From an uncultured Collinsella sp. (GTDB taxonomy: Bacteria; Actinomycetota; Coriobacteriia; Coriobacteriales; Coriobacteriaceae), in NCBI GenBank assembly GCA_902489295.1, contig CABTZM010000074.1, positions 1 to 9,165 on the forward strand: 9,165 nt of DNA, in the 5' to 3' direction. The notes beneath the pieces are model-generated. The model was not told the origin of the DNA. It saw only the letters and a program-made list of their open reading frames with translations, and ran no database searches. This document shows positions 1 through 6,906 of the stretch, piece by piece. The position numbers and the translations under genes are program-made. Each line of letters begins with the position of its first letter. Positions within the stretch are counted from its first letter, which is position 1.

Positions 1-555
1 CCGCTCGAAGAGCCCGTCGTGAAGCGCGTCATCCACACCACTGCCGACTTCTCGTACGCCGATTCCCTCGTGTTCACCCATGACGCCGCGCACTGTGCGC
101 TCGACGCACTGCGCGCAGGGGCCACGGTGCTCACCGACACGAACATGGCGCTCGCAGGCATAAGCAAGCCCGCGCTCGCGAAGCTCGGCTGCAAGGCCGT
201 GTGCTTCATGGCCGACCCCGATGTCGCCGCGGCTGCGCGTGCCGCGGGCACGACTCGCGCCGTTGCGAGCATGGACAAAGCTTGCGGCATCGAGGGTCCG
301 CTCATCGTGGCCGTCGGCAACGCTCCCACAGCACTTCTGCGCCTCGCCGAGCTCATGGACGCGGGGAAGATCGCGCCCGCGCTCGTCGTTGGGGTGCCGG
401 TCGGGTTTGTGAACGTGGTCGAGGCGAAAGAGGAGCTACTCGCACGACGCGTGCCGGCCATCGTCGCGAGGGGTCGCAAGGGCGGCTCGACCGTGGCGGC
501 TGCCATTATGAACGCGCTGCTCTACCAGATCACGCGCACAGGCGGCCCGAAGTGA
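1..555 (+). CDS. cbiC: Cobalt-precorrin-8 methylmutase CbiC, 5'-truncated by the window edge
   Basis: CbiC moves the C-11 methyl group to C-12 in the corrin ring, turning cobalt-precorrin-8 into cobyrinate in the anaerobic cobalamin pathway in the cytoplasm. The open frame runs from base 1, so the true start lies upstream. The GTG at 19 is internal, because family-like residues (EEPVVKR) precede it. Family motifs seen are KRVIHTTADF, whose His (codon 34-36) matches the catalytic His of the family, then TDTNMALAGI, VGNAPTALLRL, VGVPVGFVNV and the C-terminal ARGRKGGSTVAAA. The visible 184 codons are close to the usual length of about 210 residues, so roughly 25-30 residues are missing unless the protein is fused upstream. 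The stop overlaps the cbiJ start. The GC content is higher than in the genes from 1558 onwards. Confidence 0.95.
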   Translation, partial: PLEEPVVKRVIHTTADFSYADSLVFTHDAAHCALDALRAGATVLTDTNMALAGISKPALAKLGCKAVCFMADPDVAAAARAAGTTRAVASMDKACGIEGPLIVAVGNAPTALLRLAELMDAGKIAPALVVGVPVGFVNVVEAKEELLARRVPAIVARGRKGGSTVAAAIMNALLYQITRTGGPK

Positions 556-1325
556 CGGCTCCCGCATCCGCGCCGGCGCTGCGCATCTTCGCCGGCACCA
601 CCGAGGGCCGCCTTCTGTGCGAATGGGCGAGCGGGGCGAGCATCCCCGCCCGTGCCTACGCGGCAACAGAGTACGGAGGTGAACTTTTGGGCGAGCTTCC
701 GGGCATCGAGGTGCATGCGGGCAGGCTCGACGAGGCCGACATGGAGCGCGAGCTTTCCGGCGCGCGCATCGTCGTCGACGCCACGCACCCCTTCGCTACG
801 CTCGCAAGCGGCAACATCCGGGCCGCTTCGCTCGCCGTGGGTGCACGATGCCTGCGCCTTGCGCGCCCGGTCGAGGCGCTGCCCAAAGGCGTCGTGTCGG
901 TCGCGTCGATCGCCTGCGCGGCGCGCTTTCTCTCCGAGAACCCGGGTCGCGCTCTTCTCACGACGGGGAGCAAGGAGCTTGCTCCCTACACGCGCGTCGC
1001 CGATTTCGCGGAGCGCTTCTTCGTGCGCGTGCTCCCGCTGCCCGGTGCTATAACGAAGTGCATCGACGCGGGGTTTTCGCCGTCGCACGTCATCGGCATG
1101 CAGGGGCCCTTCACCCGCGAGCTCAACGAGGCGATGCTTCGGCAGGTGGGCGCCCAGTGGCTTGTGACCAAGGACTCGGGAACCGTAGGCGGCACGGCCG
1201 AGAAGCTCGCCTCCGCGCGCGACGTGGGAGCGCGCTGCATCGTGGTCACCCGTCCCGCCGAGGGAGGCGGGGCCCTTTCGCTTCGGGAAGTGGAAGACGC
1301 GCTCTTACGGGAGTTCGCGCGCTAG
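552..1325 (+). CDS. cbiJ: Cobalt-precorrin-6A reductase CbiJ
   Basis: CbiJ/CobK-type enzyme, which uses a reduced nicotinamide cofactor to reduce a ring double bond of (cobalt-)precorrin-6A during cobalamin synthesis. The 257-residue product has the expected family length. Visible motifs are the N-terminal nucleotide-binding strand-loop LRIFAGTTEGR, the segment VVDATHPFA, TTGSKEL in the middle, and a C-terminal block with GMQGPFTREL, LVTKDSGTVGG and CIVVTRP. The start is taken as GTG at 552, which shares bases with the cbiC stop (GTGA overlap). It is preceded six bases upstream by AGGCGG (540-545), a reasonable ribosome binding site. The frame stays open further upstream, but that part lies antiphase inside cbiC and does not resemble the family. 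The overlap implies translational coupling with cbiC in one operon. No terminator with a T-run follows. Confidence 0.94.
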   Translation: MTAPASAPALRIFAGTTEGRLLCEWASGASIPARAYAATEYGGELLGELPGIEVHAGRLDEADMERELSGARIVVDATHPFATLASGNIRAASLAVGARCLRLARPVEALPKGVVSVASIACAARFLSENPGRALLTTGSKELAPYTRVADFAERFFVRVLPLPGAITKCIDAGFSPSHVIGMQGPFTRELNEAMLRQVGAQWLVTKDSGTVGGTAEKLASARDVGARCIVVTRPAEGGGALSLREVEDALLREFAR

Positions 1326-1353
1326 GCGCTTGCCGCGCCTGCGCGCCCTCCCG

Positions 1354-1449
1354 CCCGCGAGGAGGAGCGTCCCGAGCAAGCTCGACCCGTACAAGCCCGT
1401 CATCCATCAATAGCTCGAGGACGACGCCCAGAACTGGCGCAAACAGCCC
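1354..1449 (+). pseudogene. Remnant of IS21-family transposase (IstA-like), with in-frame stop
   Basis: A plus-strand frame between cbiJ and the junction reads PPARRSVPSKLDPYKPVIHQ, then a TAG stop (1411-1413), then LEDDAQNWRKQP. From memory of the family, IstA-type transposases carry a DNA-binding segment close to SKLDPYKP.IDQWLE.D...WRKQ, so the stop probably replaced the Trp codon (TGG to TAG). Similarity ends at about base 1449, just before the inverted repeat at 1453. Only about 32 codons remain out of an ORF normally some 400-500 codons long. No start codon, IstB ATPase gene or terminal repeats of the element are visible, so it is dead. The match was made by eye; an alternative is chance resemblance, but the length and order of matching residues make that unlikely. 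Confidence 0.72.
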
Positions 1450-1452
1450 TTC

Positions 1453-1527
1453 AATAAGTTGCGGTGAAATAGTGTCTGTTTTTGCTGCTAGATAGCATAT
1501 TCAGTCCCTAATTCACCGCAACTTGTT
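1453..1527. repeat. Imperfect inverted repeat, 20-bp arms, in the convergent cbiJ/permease gap
   Basis: The left arm 1453-1472 and right arm 1508-1527 match as reverse complements at 18 of 20 positions. They include a perfect 13-bp core (1456-1468 with 1512-1524, AAGTTGCGGTGAA and its complement). The 35-base middle is AT-rich and contains a T5 run. The repeat lies where cbiJ (plus) and the permease gene (minus) converge, so it could work as a weak bidirectional terminator. The long loop and lack of a T-run after the stem argue against a classic one. Its sharp borders, with the transposase remnant on one side and the 21-bp tandem duplication on the other, fit a small mobile or REP-like repeat better. 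The identity is not known to me. Confidence 0.7.
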
Positions 1528-1568
1528 GGTGGTGGCTTACTGGTAGCTGGTGGTGGCTTACTGGTAGC
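1527..1568. repeat. Perfect 21-bp tandem duplication over the permease stop codon
   Basis: Bases 1527-1547 and 1548-1568 are identical (unit begins TGGTGGTGGCTTAC and ends TGGTAGC). On the minus strand, copy 1548-1568 holds the last two sense codons of the permease (Tyr-Gln), its TAA stop and the first bases after it. Copy 1527-1547 repeats that stretch in the 3' untranslated region. The first base of the array is also the last base of the right arm of the inverted repeat. The direct cause could be slipped replication or an insertion or recombination event at this point. Confidence 0.95.
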
Positions 1569-2772
1569 GTAGGCACTCCACCGGGTTGAGCTTTGCCGCG
1601 CGGCGAGCGGGGTAGAAGCCAAAGATTACGCCGATGCCGACGGAGACGCCGAAGGCCAGCAGCACCGTGGCGATTGAAAAGCTCGGTGTGATCTCCCCAC
1701 TGGCACCGAGCTCGTTGAGAACCCCTGATCCTGCGGCAAACATCGCGAGGCCCCAGGCCAGCAGATAGCCAATCAGGACACCCAGCAGGCCACCGGTGAC
1801 GCACAGCGCCGAGGACTCGGCCAAAAACTGCGCGGTGATATCGCGGCGACTGGCGCCCAAGGCACGGCGAATACCGATCTCGCGGATGCGCTCAGTCACG
1901 TTGGTAAGCATCATATTCATAATGCCGATTCCGCCGACAAGCAGTGAGATACTGGCGACAGCGCCCATGATGAGCGAGAAGGCGCCCATAAACGAGTTGA
2001 GTGCATCGATGGCGCTTTTCATGGAGGTCGCCGATACGCTGTCGTACTCATCATCCTCCGAGATGCCCTTCATCGCGCGCACCTTAGACTCGATGGTCTT
2101 GCAGAGCTCGTCCATGTCTGTGCCCTCGGCGGCAAGTGCTGTCACGCTGGGAAATGAAGGATTCTCGTCGCCAAACAGGCCGGAGATGGTTTCGCGTGGC
2201 ATATACAGCGTGAGCGAGCCCATGGAGTCGCTGCCGCCATCAATCACGCCTACAATCTGCACCTCGCCGTTGGACACCTTGATGGTTTTCCCCAGTGCGT
2301 CCTGTTCGTTGCCGTAAAGCTGATCGGCGCCGCCGCGGCTGATGAGCGCCACGCGCGAGCCTGATTGAGACTCTGCCTGTGAATAGACACGTCCCGCAAC
2401 GAGCTTGCTGGCGCCCACGGCATCGAGCATGTCGCTATCGACGCCGTGTGCCATGACGGTATAGCTTTTATCCCCGACCTTGTACTCGGAATAGGCGCTA
2501 TCGACGATGCCGATCTGCTCAATCTGCGGCACCAGTTTTTGAAGCTTCTCGATGTCCGACTCGGTGAGTTCTTGCGACGAATAGATTTGCACCATGCGTG
2601 CCGCATTGAGGCCCAGGCTGTTGACCAGGCTGTTTTGGATGCCGCCGATGAGCGAGGTCATGGCGATGACCGAGGCGATGCCAATGACGATGCCAAGGAT
2701 GGTGAGCAGGCTGCGTCCCTTGTTGGCCTCGAGCGAGTGAAGGGCTTCTTGGACAAGATCGCGGGTGCTCAT
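1558..2772 (-). CDS. MacB/FtsX-type ABC transporter permease
   Basis: Membrane permease of a MacB-like ABC exporter, 404 residues, typical of the one-chain permeases that pair with a separate ATPase. Predicted layout: a cytoplasmic N-terminal helix, membrane segment 1 (about 21-43), a large extracytoplasmic MacB-type core domain (about 44-260), then three membrane segments (about 262-288, 321-345 and 367-387). The FtsX-domain signature GGIGIMNMMLTNVTERIREI at 280-299 continues into GIRRALGASRR, the usual cytoplasmic coupling loop. The end PARRAAKLNPVECLRYQ is the family's standard tail. The start overlaps the ATPase stop (ATGA), with AGGAG-like bases shortly upstream, so it is translationally coupled. 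The stop codon lies inside the 21-bp tandem duplication. The substrate cannot be read from sequence; relatives export peptides, lipids or antibiotics. Confidence 0.94.
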   Translation of the reverse strand: MSTRDLVQEALHSLEANKGRSLLTILGIVIGIASVIAMTSLIGGIQNSLVNSLGLNAARMVQIYSSQELTESDIEKLQKLVPQIEQIGIVDSAYSEYKVGDKSYTVMAHGVDSDMLDAVGASKLVAGRVYSQAESQSGSRVALISRGGADQLYGNEQDALGKTIKVSNGEVQIVGVIDGGSDSMGSLTLYMPRETISGLFGDENPSFPSVTALAAEGTDMDELCKTIESKVRAMKGISEDDEYDSVSATSMKSAIDALNSFMGAFSLIMGAVASISLLVGGIGIMNMMLTNVTERIREIGIRRALGASRRDITAQFLAESSALCVTGGLLGVLIGYLLAWGLAMFAAGSGVLNELGASGEITPSFSIATVLLAFGVSVGIGVIFGFYPARRAAKLNPVECLRYQ

Positions 2773-3542
2773 GCCTTCGCTCCTTTCGGCTGATTGGTGG
2801 TTGCAGAAATCGCGGGCAGGTTTTTGACGGCCCCGCGTAACGTATTCGGTGTATGCGCGACATATGCGCCGTCATGGATTCGCCCGTCACGGATGGTTAC
2901 GGCTCGATCGGCCTCGGCGGCGATGCCGGGGTCATGCGTGATGAGTACGATGGTCTTGCCGCGTTTCTGGAGCTTGTGGAAGGTTTCCATGACGAGCGCC
3001 CCGGTTGTCGAGTCTAGATTTCCCGTTGGCTCGTCAGCCAAAATGATGGGCGGGTCGTTGACGAGGGCGCGCGCGATGGCGACGCGCTGCATCTGTCCGC
3101 CCGAGAGTTCCGATATGCGGTGGTCCCAATGGTCGACCGGCAATGTGACGGCTTGCAGCGCGTGCACGGCGCGCATCTCGCGCTGGCTATGCGGCACATT
3201 GGTGTAGGACAGCGGCAGCATGACGTTTTCGATCACCGTCAGACGCGGCAGCAAGTTAAAACTCTGAAAGACAAAGCCGATGCTCAGCGCGCGCACCTCG
3301 GTGAGCTCATCATCGTCGAGCTCGGCGACGTTGAGCCCTTGCAGGAAATAATCACCCGCCGTCGGCTTGTCCAGGCAGCCCAGGATGTTCATGAGCGTCG
3401 ACTTGCCCGAGCCCGAGGGGCCGGTGATGGCGACGAACTCACCGGGGTTCACCGCCAGGCTCACGTTGTGCAGGATGTGGGCGCAACCGGCCTCGCTCTC
3501 AAAGATGCGGTGCACGTTGCGGATGTCGATGACGGGACGCAT
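2769..3542 (-). CDS. ABC transporter ATP-binding protein, MacB/LolD type
   Basis: ATPase that powers the adjacent permease; 257 residues. All core motifs are intact: Walker A GPSGSGKST (41-49), Q-loop Gln in FQSFNLLP (about 93), signature LSGGQMQRVAIARAL (146-160), Walker B IILADEP (166-172) with the D-loop GNLDS next to it, and the switch His in ITHD (about 203). The segment LGCLDKPTAGDYFLQG and the D-loop GNLDS are characteristic of the MacB/LolD/FtsE-type subfamily. About 35 extra residues follow the usual end of the domain (after DGRIHDG), of unknown role. The ATG shares one base with the stop of the adaptor gene (TAATG), and the stop overlaps the permease start (ATGA), so the three proteins are made as one translational unit. 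ATP hydrolysis is expected, since no key residue is missing. Confidence 0.96.
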   Translation of the reverse strand: MRPVIDIRNVHRIFESEAGCAHILHNVSLAVNPGEFVAITGPSGSGKSTLMNILGCLDKPTAGDYFLQGLNVAELDDDELTEVRALSIGFVFQSFNLLPRLTVIENVMLPLSYTNVPHSQREMRAVHALQAVTLPVDHWDHRISELSGGQMQRVAIARALVNDPPIILADEPTGNLDSTTGALVMETFHKLQKRGKTIVLITHDPGIAAEADRAVTIRDGRIHDGAYVAHTPNTLRGAVKNLPAISATTNQPKGAKA

Positions 3543-4954
3543 TACTTGCCCTCGTCGGCAGACATACTGTCGCCGCCGTCTGCCGTCATGCCTGTGCCGG
3601 TATCCGTCACGATGGTGTCGCCGTCGCGTAACTTGGTAACCGGGACGTCTGGGTTGATCTCGTTGCCCTGGTCGTCGCGCTTGACCTGCGTCTTACCGAC
3701 TACAGCCTCGTTGTCGTTTTGCGTCACGACGGTCACCTTCACGCGGCGCGTCTTCTTGCCTTCCGAATCGGTGGCCAGATTGACGTAATAGTGCTCGCCA
3801 TCTTCGGTCATCAGCGCCATGGTCGGCACCATAACCACGTCGTCGAGCTTCTCGGTCACTACCGAGACCTCGGCAGTCATACCCGGCTTAAGGCGACTGT
3901 CGGGTGCTTCGATGAGGATGTCGACGTTAAAGGTCACGCTGCCGCCGCTACCGGAGCCGGAGTCAGAGTTTGCCACCGAGGCGATAGCCGTGACGGTGCC
4001 CTGGCTCACGATATCGGGAAACGCGGGATAGGTCACGTTGGCGCTTTGGCCCACGGCAATTTTGGCGATATCCTTTTCGCCCACCTGAACCGTCACCTTC
4101 ATCTTGGACAGGTCGGCGATTTGCATGCACTGCTTGCCGCCGCTCGTGTCGCTTTCACCCATGATCATGCCGCCTGTTACCGTAGCGCCCACCTTGGCGT
4201 TGAGCTCCACGATGCTGCCCGAGCTGGGGGCCTTTACGGTGCGCTCGGCCGCCTTTGCAGTTGCCTGTTCCAGCGCTGCCTGGGCCGAGGCGAGGTTGCG
4301 CTGGGCGGTTGAGACGGCATTTGCGTTGGCGTTTGCGTCCGATGGACCGGTCGATCCGTCACTGTCCGTTGTCGGTGCGGCCTGTGCGGCCGCGAGTGCC
4401 ACCTTTGCATTGTTCAGGTCTTCCTGGGCGGCCGCGACCGCGCGCTGCGCCTCGGAAACAGCGCTATCGAGCGCGTCGTTCTTAATGGTCATGAGTACGT
4501 CGCCCTCGTTGACGCTCTGTCCGGCCTGCACGTTGATCTTTTCAACCGTACCGTCGACAGAAGGGGAGACGACCGATGCCGAGATGGGCTTAAGCTGCCC
4601 CTTGGCTTCGACTGTGGTGGTAAACGTGCCTTCGGTGACCATGTCGGTCACCGGTCCGTTGGTGCCTGCGGGTTGCGCGTTGATGACCAGCGTTGCGATG
4701 ATGGCAATGAGCGCGATGGCAACAACGACACCGACGGCGATACCGCGTCGGATGAGCTTTTTGCGCCGACGCTCGGCACGCTTTGCCTTGAGCTTTGCAT
4801 AGGCTTCTTCATCGGAGATATCGGTCGAATCGTCGAGACTCGTTTGGGGCTGCTTGGTGTCTGCAGCGCTGATAATCGGCAGGGTCTCGGTGGCATCTGG
4901 GGGCATGCGATCGGAATCGTCAGGACCCGGATTGATCGTGGGGACCTTGGACAT
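3542..4954 (-). CDS. Membrane fusion (periplasmic adaptor-like) subunit of MacAB-type exporter
   Basis: HlyD/MacA-family adaptor, 470 residues, first gene of the exporter operon. Order seen: a hydrophilic acidic then basic cytoplasmic tail (1-70, ending AERRRKKLIRR), one membrane anchor (about 71-92), a first half-lipoyl segment (about 128-158, SVDGTVEKINVQAGQSVNEG), and an Ala/Gln-rich alpha-helical hairpin (about 160-236) interrupted by a Ser/Asp/Gly and Asn-Ala linker. A second half-lipoyl segment follows (about 238-262, VKAPSSGSIVELNAKVGATV), then beta-barrel and membrane-proximal domains with LKPGMTAEVSV and VVMVPTMAL. The tail is Asp/Gly/Ser-rich. The ATG at 4954 has a strong site (AAAGGAG) about six bases upstream. 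In a cell without a classical outer membrane the protein presumably gates or delivers substrate outside the membrane. Substrate unknown. The other two subunits follow with overlapping codons. Confidence 0.9.
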   Translation of the reverse strand: MSKVPTINPGPDDSDRMPPDATETLPIISAADTKQPQTSLDDSTDISDEEAYAKLKAKRAERRRKKLIRRGIAVGVVVAIALIAIIATLVINAQPAGTNGPVTDMVTEGTFTTTVEAKGQLKPISASVVSPSVDGTVEKINVQAGQSVNEGDVLMTIKNDALDSAVSEAQRAVAAAQEDLNNAKVALAAAQAAPTTDSDGSTGPSDANANANAVSTAQRNLASAQAALEQATAKAAERTVKAPSSGSIVELNAKVGATVTGGMIMGESDTSGGKQCMQIADLSKMKVTVQVGEKDIAKIAVGQSANVTYPAFPDIVSQGTVTAIASVANSDSGSGSGGSVTFNVDILIEAPDSRLKPGMTAEVSVVTEKLDDVVMVPTMALMTEDGEHYYVNLATDSEGKKTRRVKVTVVTQNDNEAVVGKTQVKRDDQGNEINPDVPVTKLRDGDTIVTDTGTGMTADGGDSMSADEGK

Positions 4955-4988
4955 AGCGTCTCCTTTATCGATATGGCTCCGATAAGTA

Positions 4989-5018
4989 TATACGCCCGTC
5001 GCGATAGGCGGGCGTATA
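4989..5018 (-). terminator. Hairpin between L,D-transpeptidase and exporter operon, possible terminator or operator
   Basis: Perfect 10-bp stem (TATACGCCCG at 4989-4998 with its complement at 5009-5018), which can extend inward by a wobble and one further pair, leaving a 6-base loop. On the minus strand it lies 68 bases after the transpeptidase stop, where a terminator is expected. The bases that follow are only modestly T-rich (CTTAT), so it would be a weak intrinsic terminator. It is also 34 bases upstream of the adaptor start and overlaps a TATACT box (4985-4990), so an operator role for the exporter operon is equally possible. Confidence 0.5.
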
Positions 5019-5086
5019 GAAGTTGCGGATGACGGTACTGTAAGTTTTGTCGCCGTGCTGTTTACTTGTTGTAGACGTTAGCTGCG

Positions 5087-6802
5087 TTACGAGTGCACGA
5101 CCACGCAGAGGCCGACTTTGATGCGCTCGTGGAGCGACTTGGCATCGGCCAGACGCAGGTTGATACAACCGTGGCTACCGCACCACTTGTACGATTCGGC
5201 GTTATCGAAACTCGAATCGTTTTGCCAGGTGGCGTCGTGGAATCCGACCATATTGCCCTCGAACGGCATCCAGTAGCTTACCGGGCTCTCGTATTTGGGC
5301 TTGCCGGTCTCGGGGTCCTTGGCACCGATGAGTTTGCTGGCGCCATCGTTGCTGTTGATCTGCCATACGCCCTCGGGGGTGGCGTCTTCGCCCGGTTTGC
5401 CAGAAATAAAGTTGGCCTCCCACACGATGTTGCCGCTCTCGTCGTAGTAGCGCGCATGCTGCTCGGACAGGTCGACGTCGATATAGGCCTTCCAGTCGGG
5501 CTCGCCCTTGGCGGTAAATGTGTCGGCCTTCTGGGAGTACTTGATCTCGATTTCGCCGGTCTGCTTGTTGTTGATGGCGTCCTCGACCTGCTTGGCGAGC
5601 GAGCTGCTGTCGATGGACCAACCAAAGTCGCCGCCTTCGACGGCGCACTGCTTGCCATCGGCGCGCGTCCACCAGCGAGTGGAGCCCACGGTATTAAAGC
5701 CGTTGGCGAGCTCGGCTGCCCAGCTGCTGATCTGCGACGTATCGAGCGTGGGGTTGGCCGGATCGGCAAAGCTGATCCACTGCAACACGGAGCTGCCATC
5801 AACCTTGCCGGCATCCTCGCCGTTGAGCTTGAGGGTCACGTTGACGCCCAAGAAGTTGTTGGCGGCATCGCATGCAGACTGAATCTGATCATCGGTCAGC
5901 GTTCCATTGAGCGGCTCATAGGCATCGTTGCCGAGCTTGGAAAGATCTACGGTCTCGGCCAGCGAGGCAAGCTCGAGCTCGGCATACTTAATGACATGCT
6001 CGCGGTTGAGTTTTTCGTTGGAGCGCGCCTTCTCGACGGTAAACTTGCCGGCCTGCTCGTCATAGGAGCTATTGGCCTCGAACGCGCCCGAACGCCCCTC
6101 GTTAAACTCGTCGATGGCGGCGCCCAGATCCTTCTCAAACTGCTTTTGGTCAAAGGTGTCGGAGAGCATGGACAGGTCGACGTCTTGATCAAGATCGACT
6201 TCGTTGGAGCTAGCGGTTGTTTTGGTCTTGCCGCTTAAGGATTCTACAAGGCGAACCGGCCATACAATGGCTTCGTTGCGGCTGATAATCTCTTTTGCGG
6301 CAGCTTCGCCGTCGACAATGGGCTCATCGGACTCGGGCTGATAGGTCCAGCTAAAGTCATCGCCTGTCACGGTGAGCTTATAGTGCTTCCAAGCCGAGTT
6401 GACCTTGGTGGCGGCAGACGAAGCGTTGGAGAACGAGACATCGACGCCGGCGATAGTGGTGTTGGGGTAGGCTACCTGCGAAAACGCTACGACGCCTACG
6501 ATATAGACAATGACGATAAGACCCAGAACGACAAAGAGCGTCGTCTTTTTGCCCGACTTATTGTTCTCGGCGGGTTTGCGTGCGGGGCCGCGATCGCCTC
6601 GAGCGTGCGTGGGGGGCTGCTTGGGCGCATTGCCATTTGTCTGGCGCTGCTGATGCTGCTTGTTCGGACGTTGGGAAACGTTTGCCGCACCTCGCTGCTG
6701 ACCGCGGCTCGGCGCGATAGGACGCGGCGATTGAACGCCGCCGGTGTGCCTGCTCGGCTGCTGCGGATCGGGAATCAGTTGAGTTCGATCGTTTTGCGAC
6801 AT
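5087..6802 (-). CDS. Membrane-anchored L,D-transpeptidase (YkuD domain, peptidoglycan crosslinking)
   Basis: Enzyme that makes 3-3 crosslinks, or attaches proteins to peptidoglycan, outside the cell membrane. It has 571 residues from the chosen start. Layout: a Gln/Pro/Arg-rich, probably disordered cytoplasmic tail (1-85), one membrane segment (about 88-109), then AYPNTTIAGVDVS, which opens the PG_binding_4-like stalk region (about 112-430, including VEGGDFGWSID). The C-terminal YkuD domain follows (about 439-571). The catalytic motif SHGCINLR has its Cys at 546 and His at 544, and the second conserved His sits in GFHDATW (522), so the active site looks complete. An ATG at 6811 is also possible, but it leaves only one base after the GAAGGA site, whereas the ATG at 6802 leaves ten. 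The gene stands alone, after a terminator and a TATAAT box and before a hairpin. Beta-lactam behaviour cannot be judged from this. Confidence 0.94.
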   Translation of the reverse strand: MSQNDRTQLIPDPQQPSRHTGGVQSPRPIAPSRGQQRGAANVSQRPNKQHQQRQTNGNAPKQPPTHARGDRGPARKPAENNKSGKKTTLFVVLGLIVIVYIVGVVAFSQVAYPNTTIAGVDVSFSNASSAATKVNSAWKHYKLTVTGDDFSWTYQPESDEPIVDGEAAAKEIISRNEAIVWPVRLVESLSGKTKTTASSNEVDLDQDVDLSMLSDTFDQKQFEKDLGAAIDEFNEGRSGAFEANSSYDEQAGKFTVEKARSNEKLNREHVIKYAELELASLAETVDLSKLGNDAYEPLNGTLTDDQIQSACDAANNFLGVNVTLKLNGEDAGKVDGSSVLQWISFADPANPTLDTSQISSWAAELANGFNTVGSTRWWTRADGKQCAVEGGDFGWSIDSSSLAKQVEDAINNKQTGEIEIKYSQKADTFTAKGEPDWKAYIDVDLSEQHARYYDESGNIVWEANFISGKPGEDATPEGVWQINSNDGASKLIGAKDPETGKPKYESPVSYWMPFEGNMVGFHDATWQNDSSFDNAESYKWCGSHGCINLRLADAKSLHERIKVGLCVVVHS

Positions 6803-6812
6803 CGTATGCATA

Positions 6813-6818
6813 TCCTTC
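6813..6818 (-). promoter_or_regulatory. Ribosome binding site that decides the L,D-transpeptidase start
   Basis: GAAGGA on the minus strand. It ends one base before the ATG at 6811, which is too close for initiation, and ten bases before the second ATG at 6802, which is workable. This favours a protein starting MSQNDRT rather than MHTMSQN. Confidence 0.6.
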
Positions 6819-6859
6819 GAATTTCGCCTTGCGGCTCATCGTGTTTTTACTGGGCTTGC

Positions 6860-6865
6860 ATTATA
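6860..6865 (-). promoter_or_regulatory. Likely -10 box of the L,D-transpeptidase promoter
   Basis: A perfect TATAAT on the minus strand, about 58 bases upstream of the chosen start codon and in the only AT-rich part of the gap between sdaA and this gene. No good -35 hexamer is seen 16-18 bases further upstream, and no TG extension precedes the box. The call therefore rests on the -10 box and its position alone. Confidence 0.45.
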
Positions 6866-6906
6866 GCGATTACCTAGTTGTTTATGGTATGGAAACGGTG
6901 GCATTC

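Noticed and set aside
201..551. Upstream extension of the cbiJ frame
   Set aside because: It is Arg/His-rich translation of an alternative frame inside cbiC. CbiJ similarity begins only after the GTG at 552, which has its own ribosome site.
848..1495. Plus-strand frame of 215 codons across the cbiJ end and the junction
   Set aside because: It is mostly the antiphase frame of cbiJ. The transposase-like residues are in a different frame, so it is not a gene.
1508..1804. Minus-strand frame of 98 codons ending in a doubled PVSHHQ motif
   Set aside because: The repeat in the peptide only reflects the 21-bp tandem duplication. The rest is the antiphase frame of the permease.
5093..6238. Plus-strand open frame of 381 codons antisense to the L,D-transpeptidase
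   Set aside because: It lies opposite a gene with intact catalytic motifs. The translated Leu/Gly/Val-rich sequence shows no family features.
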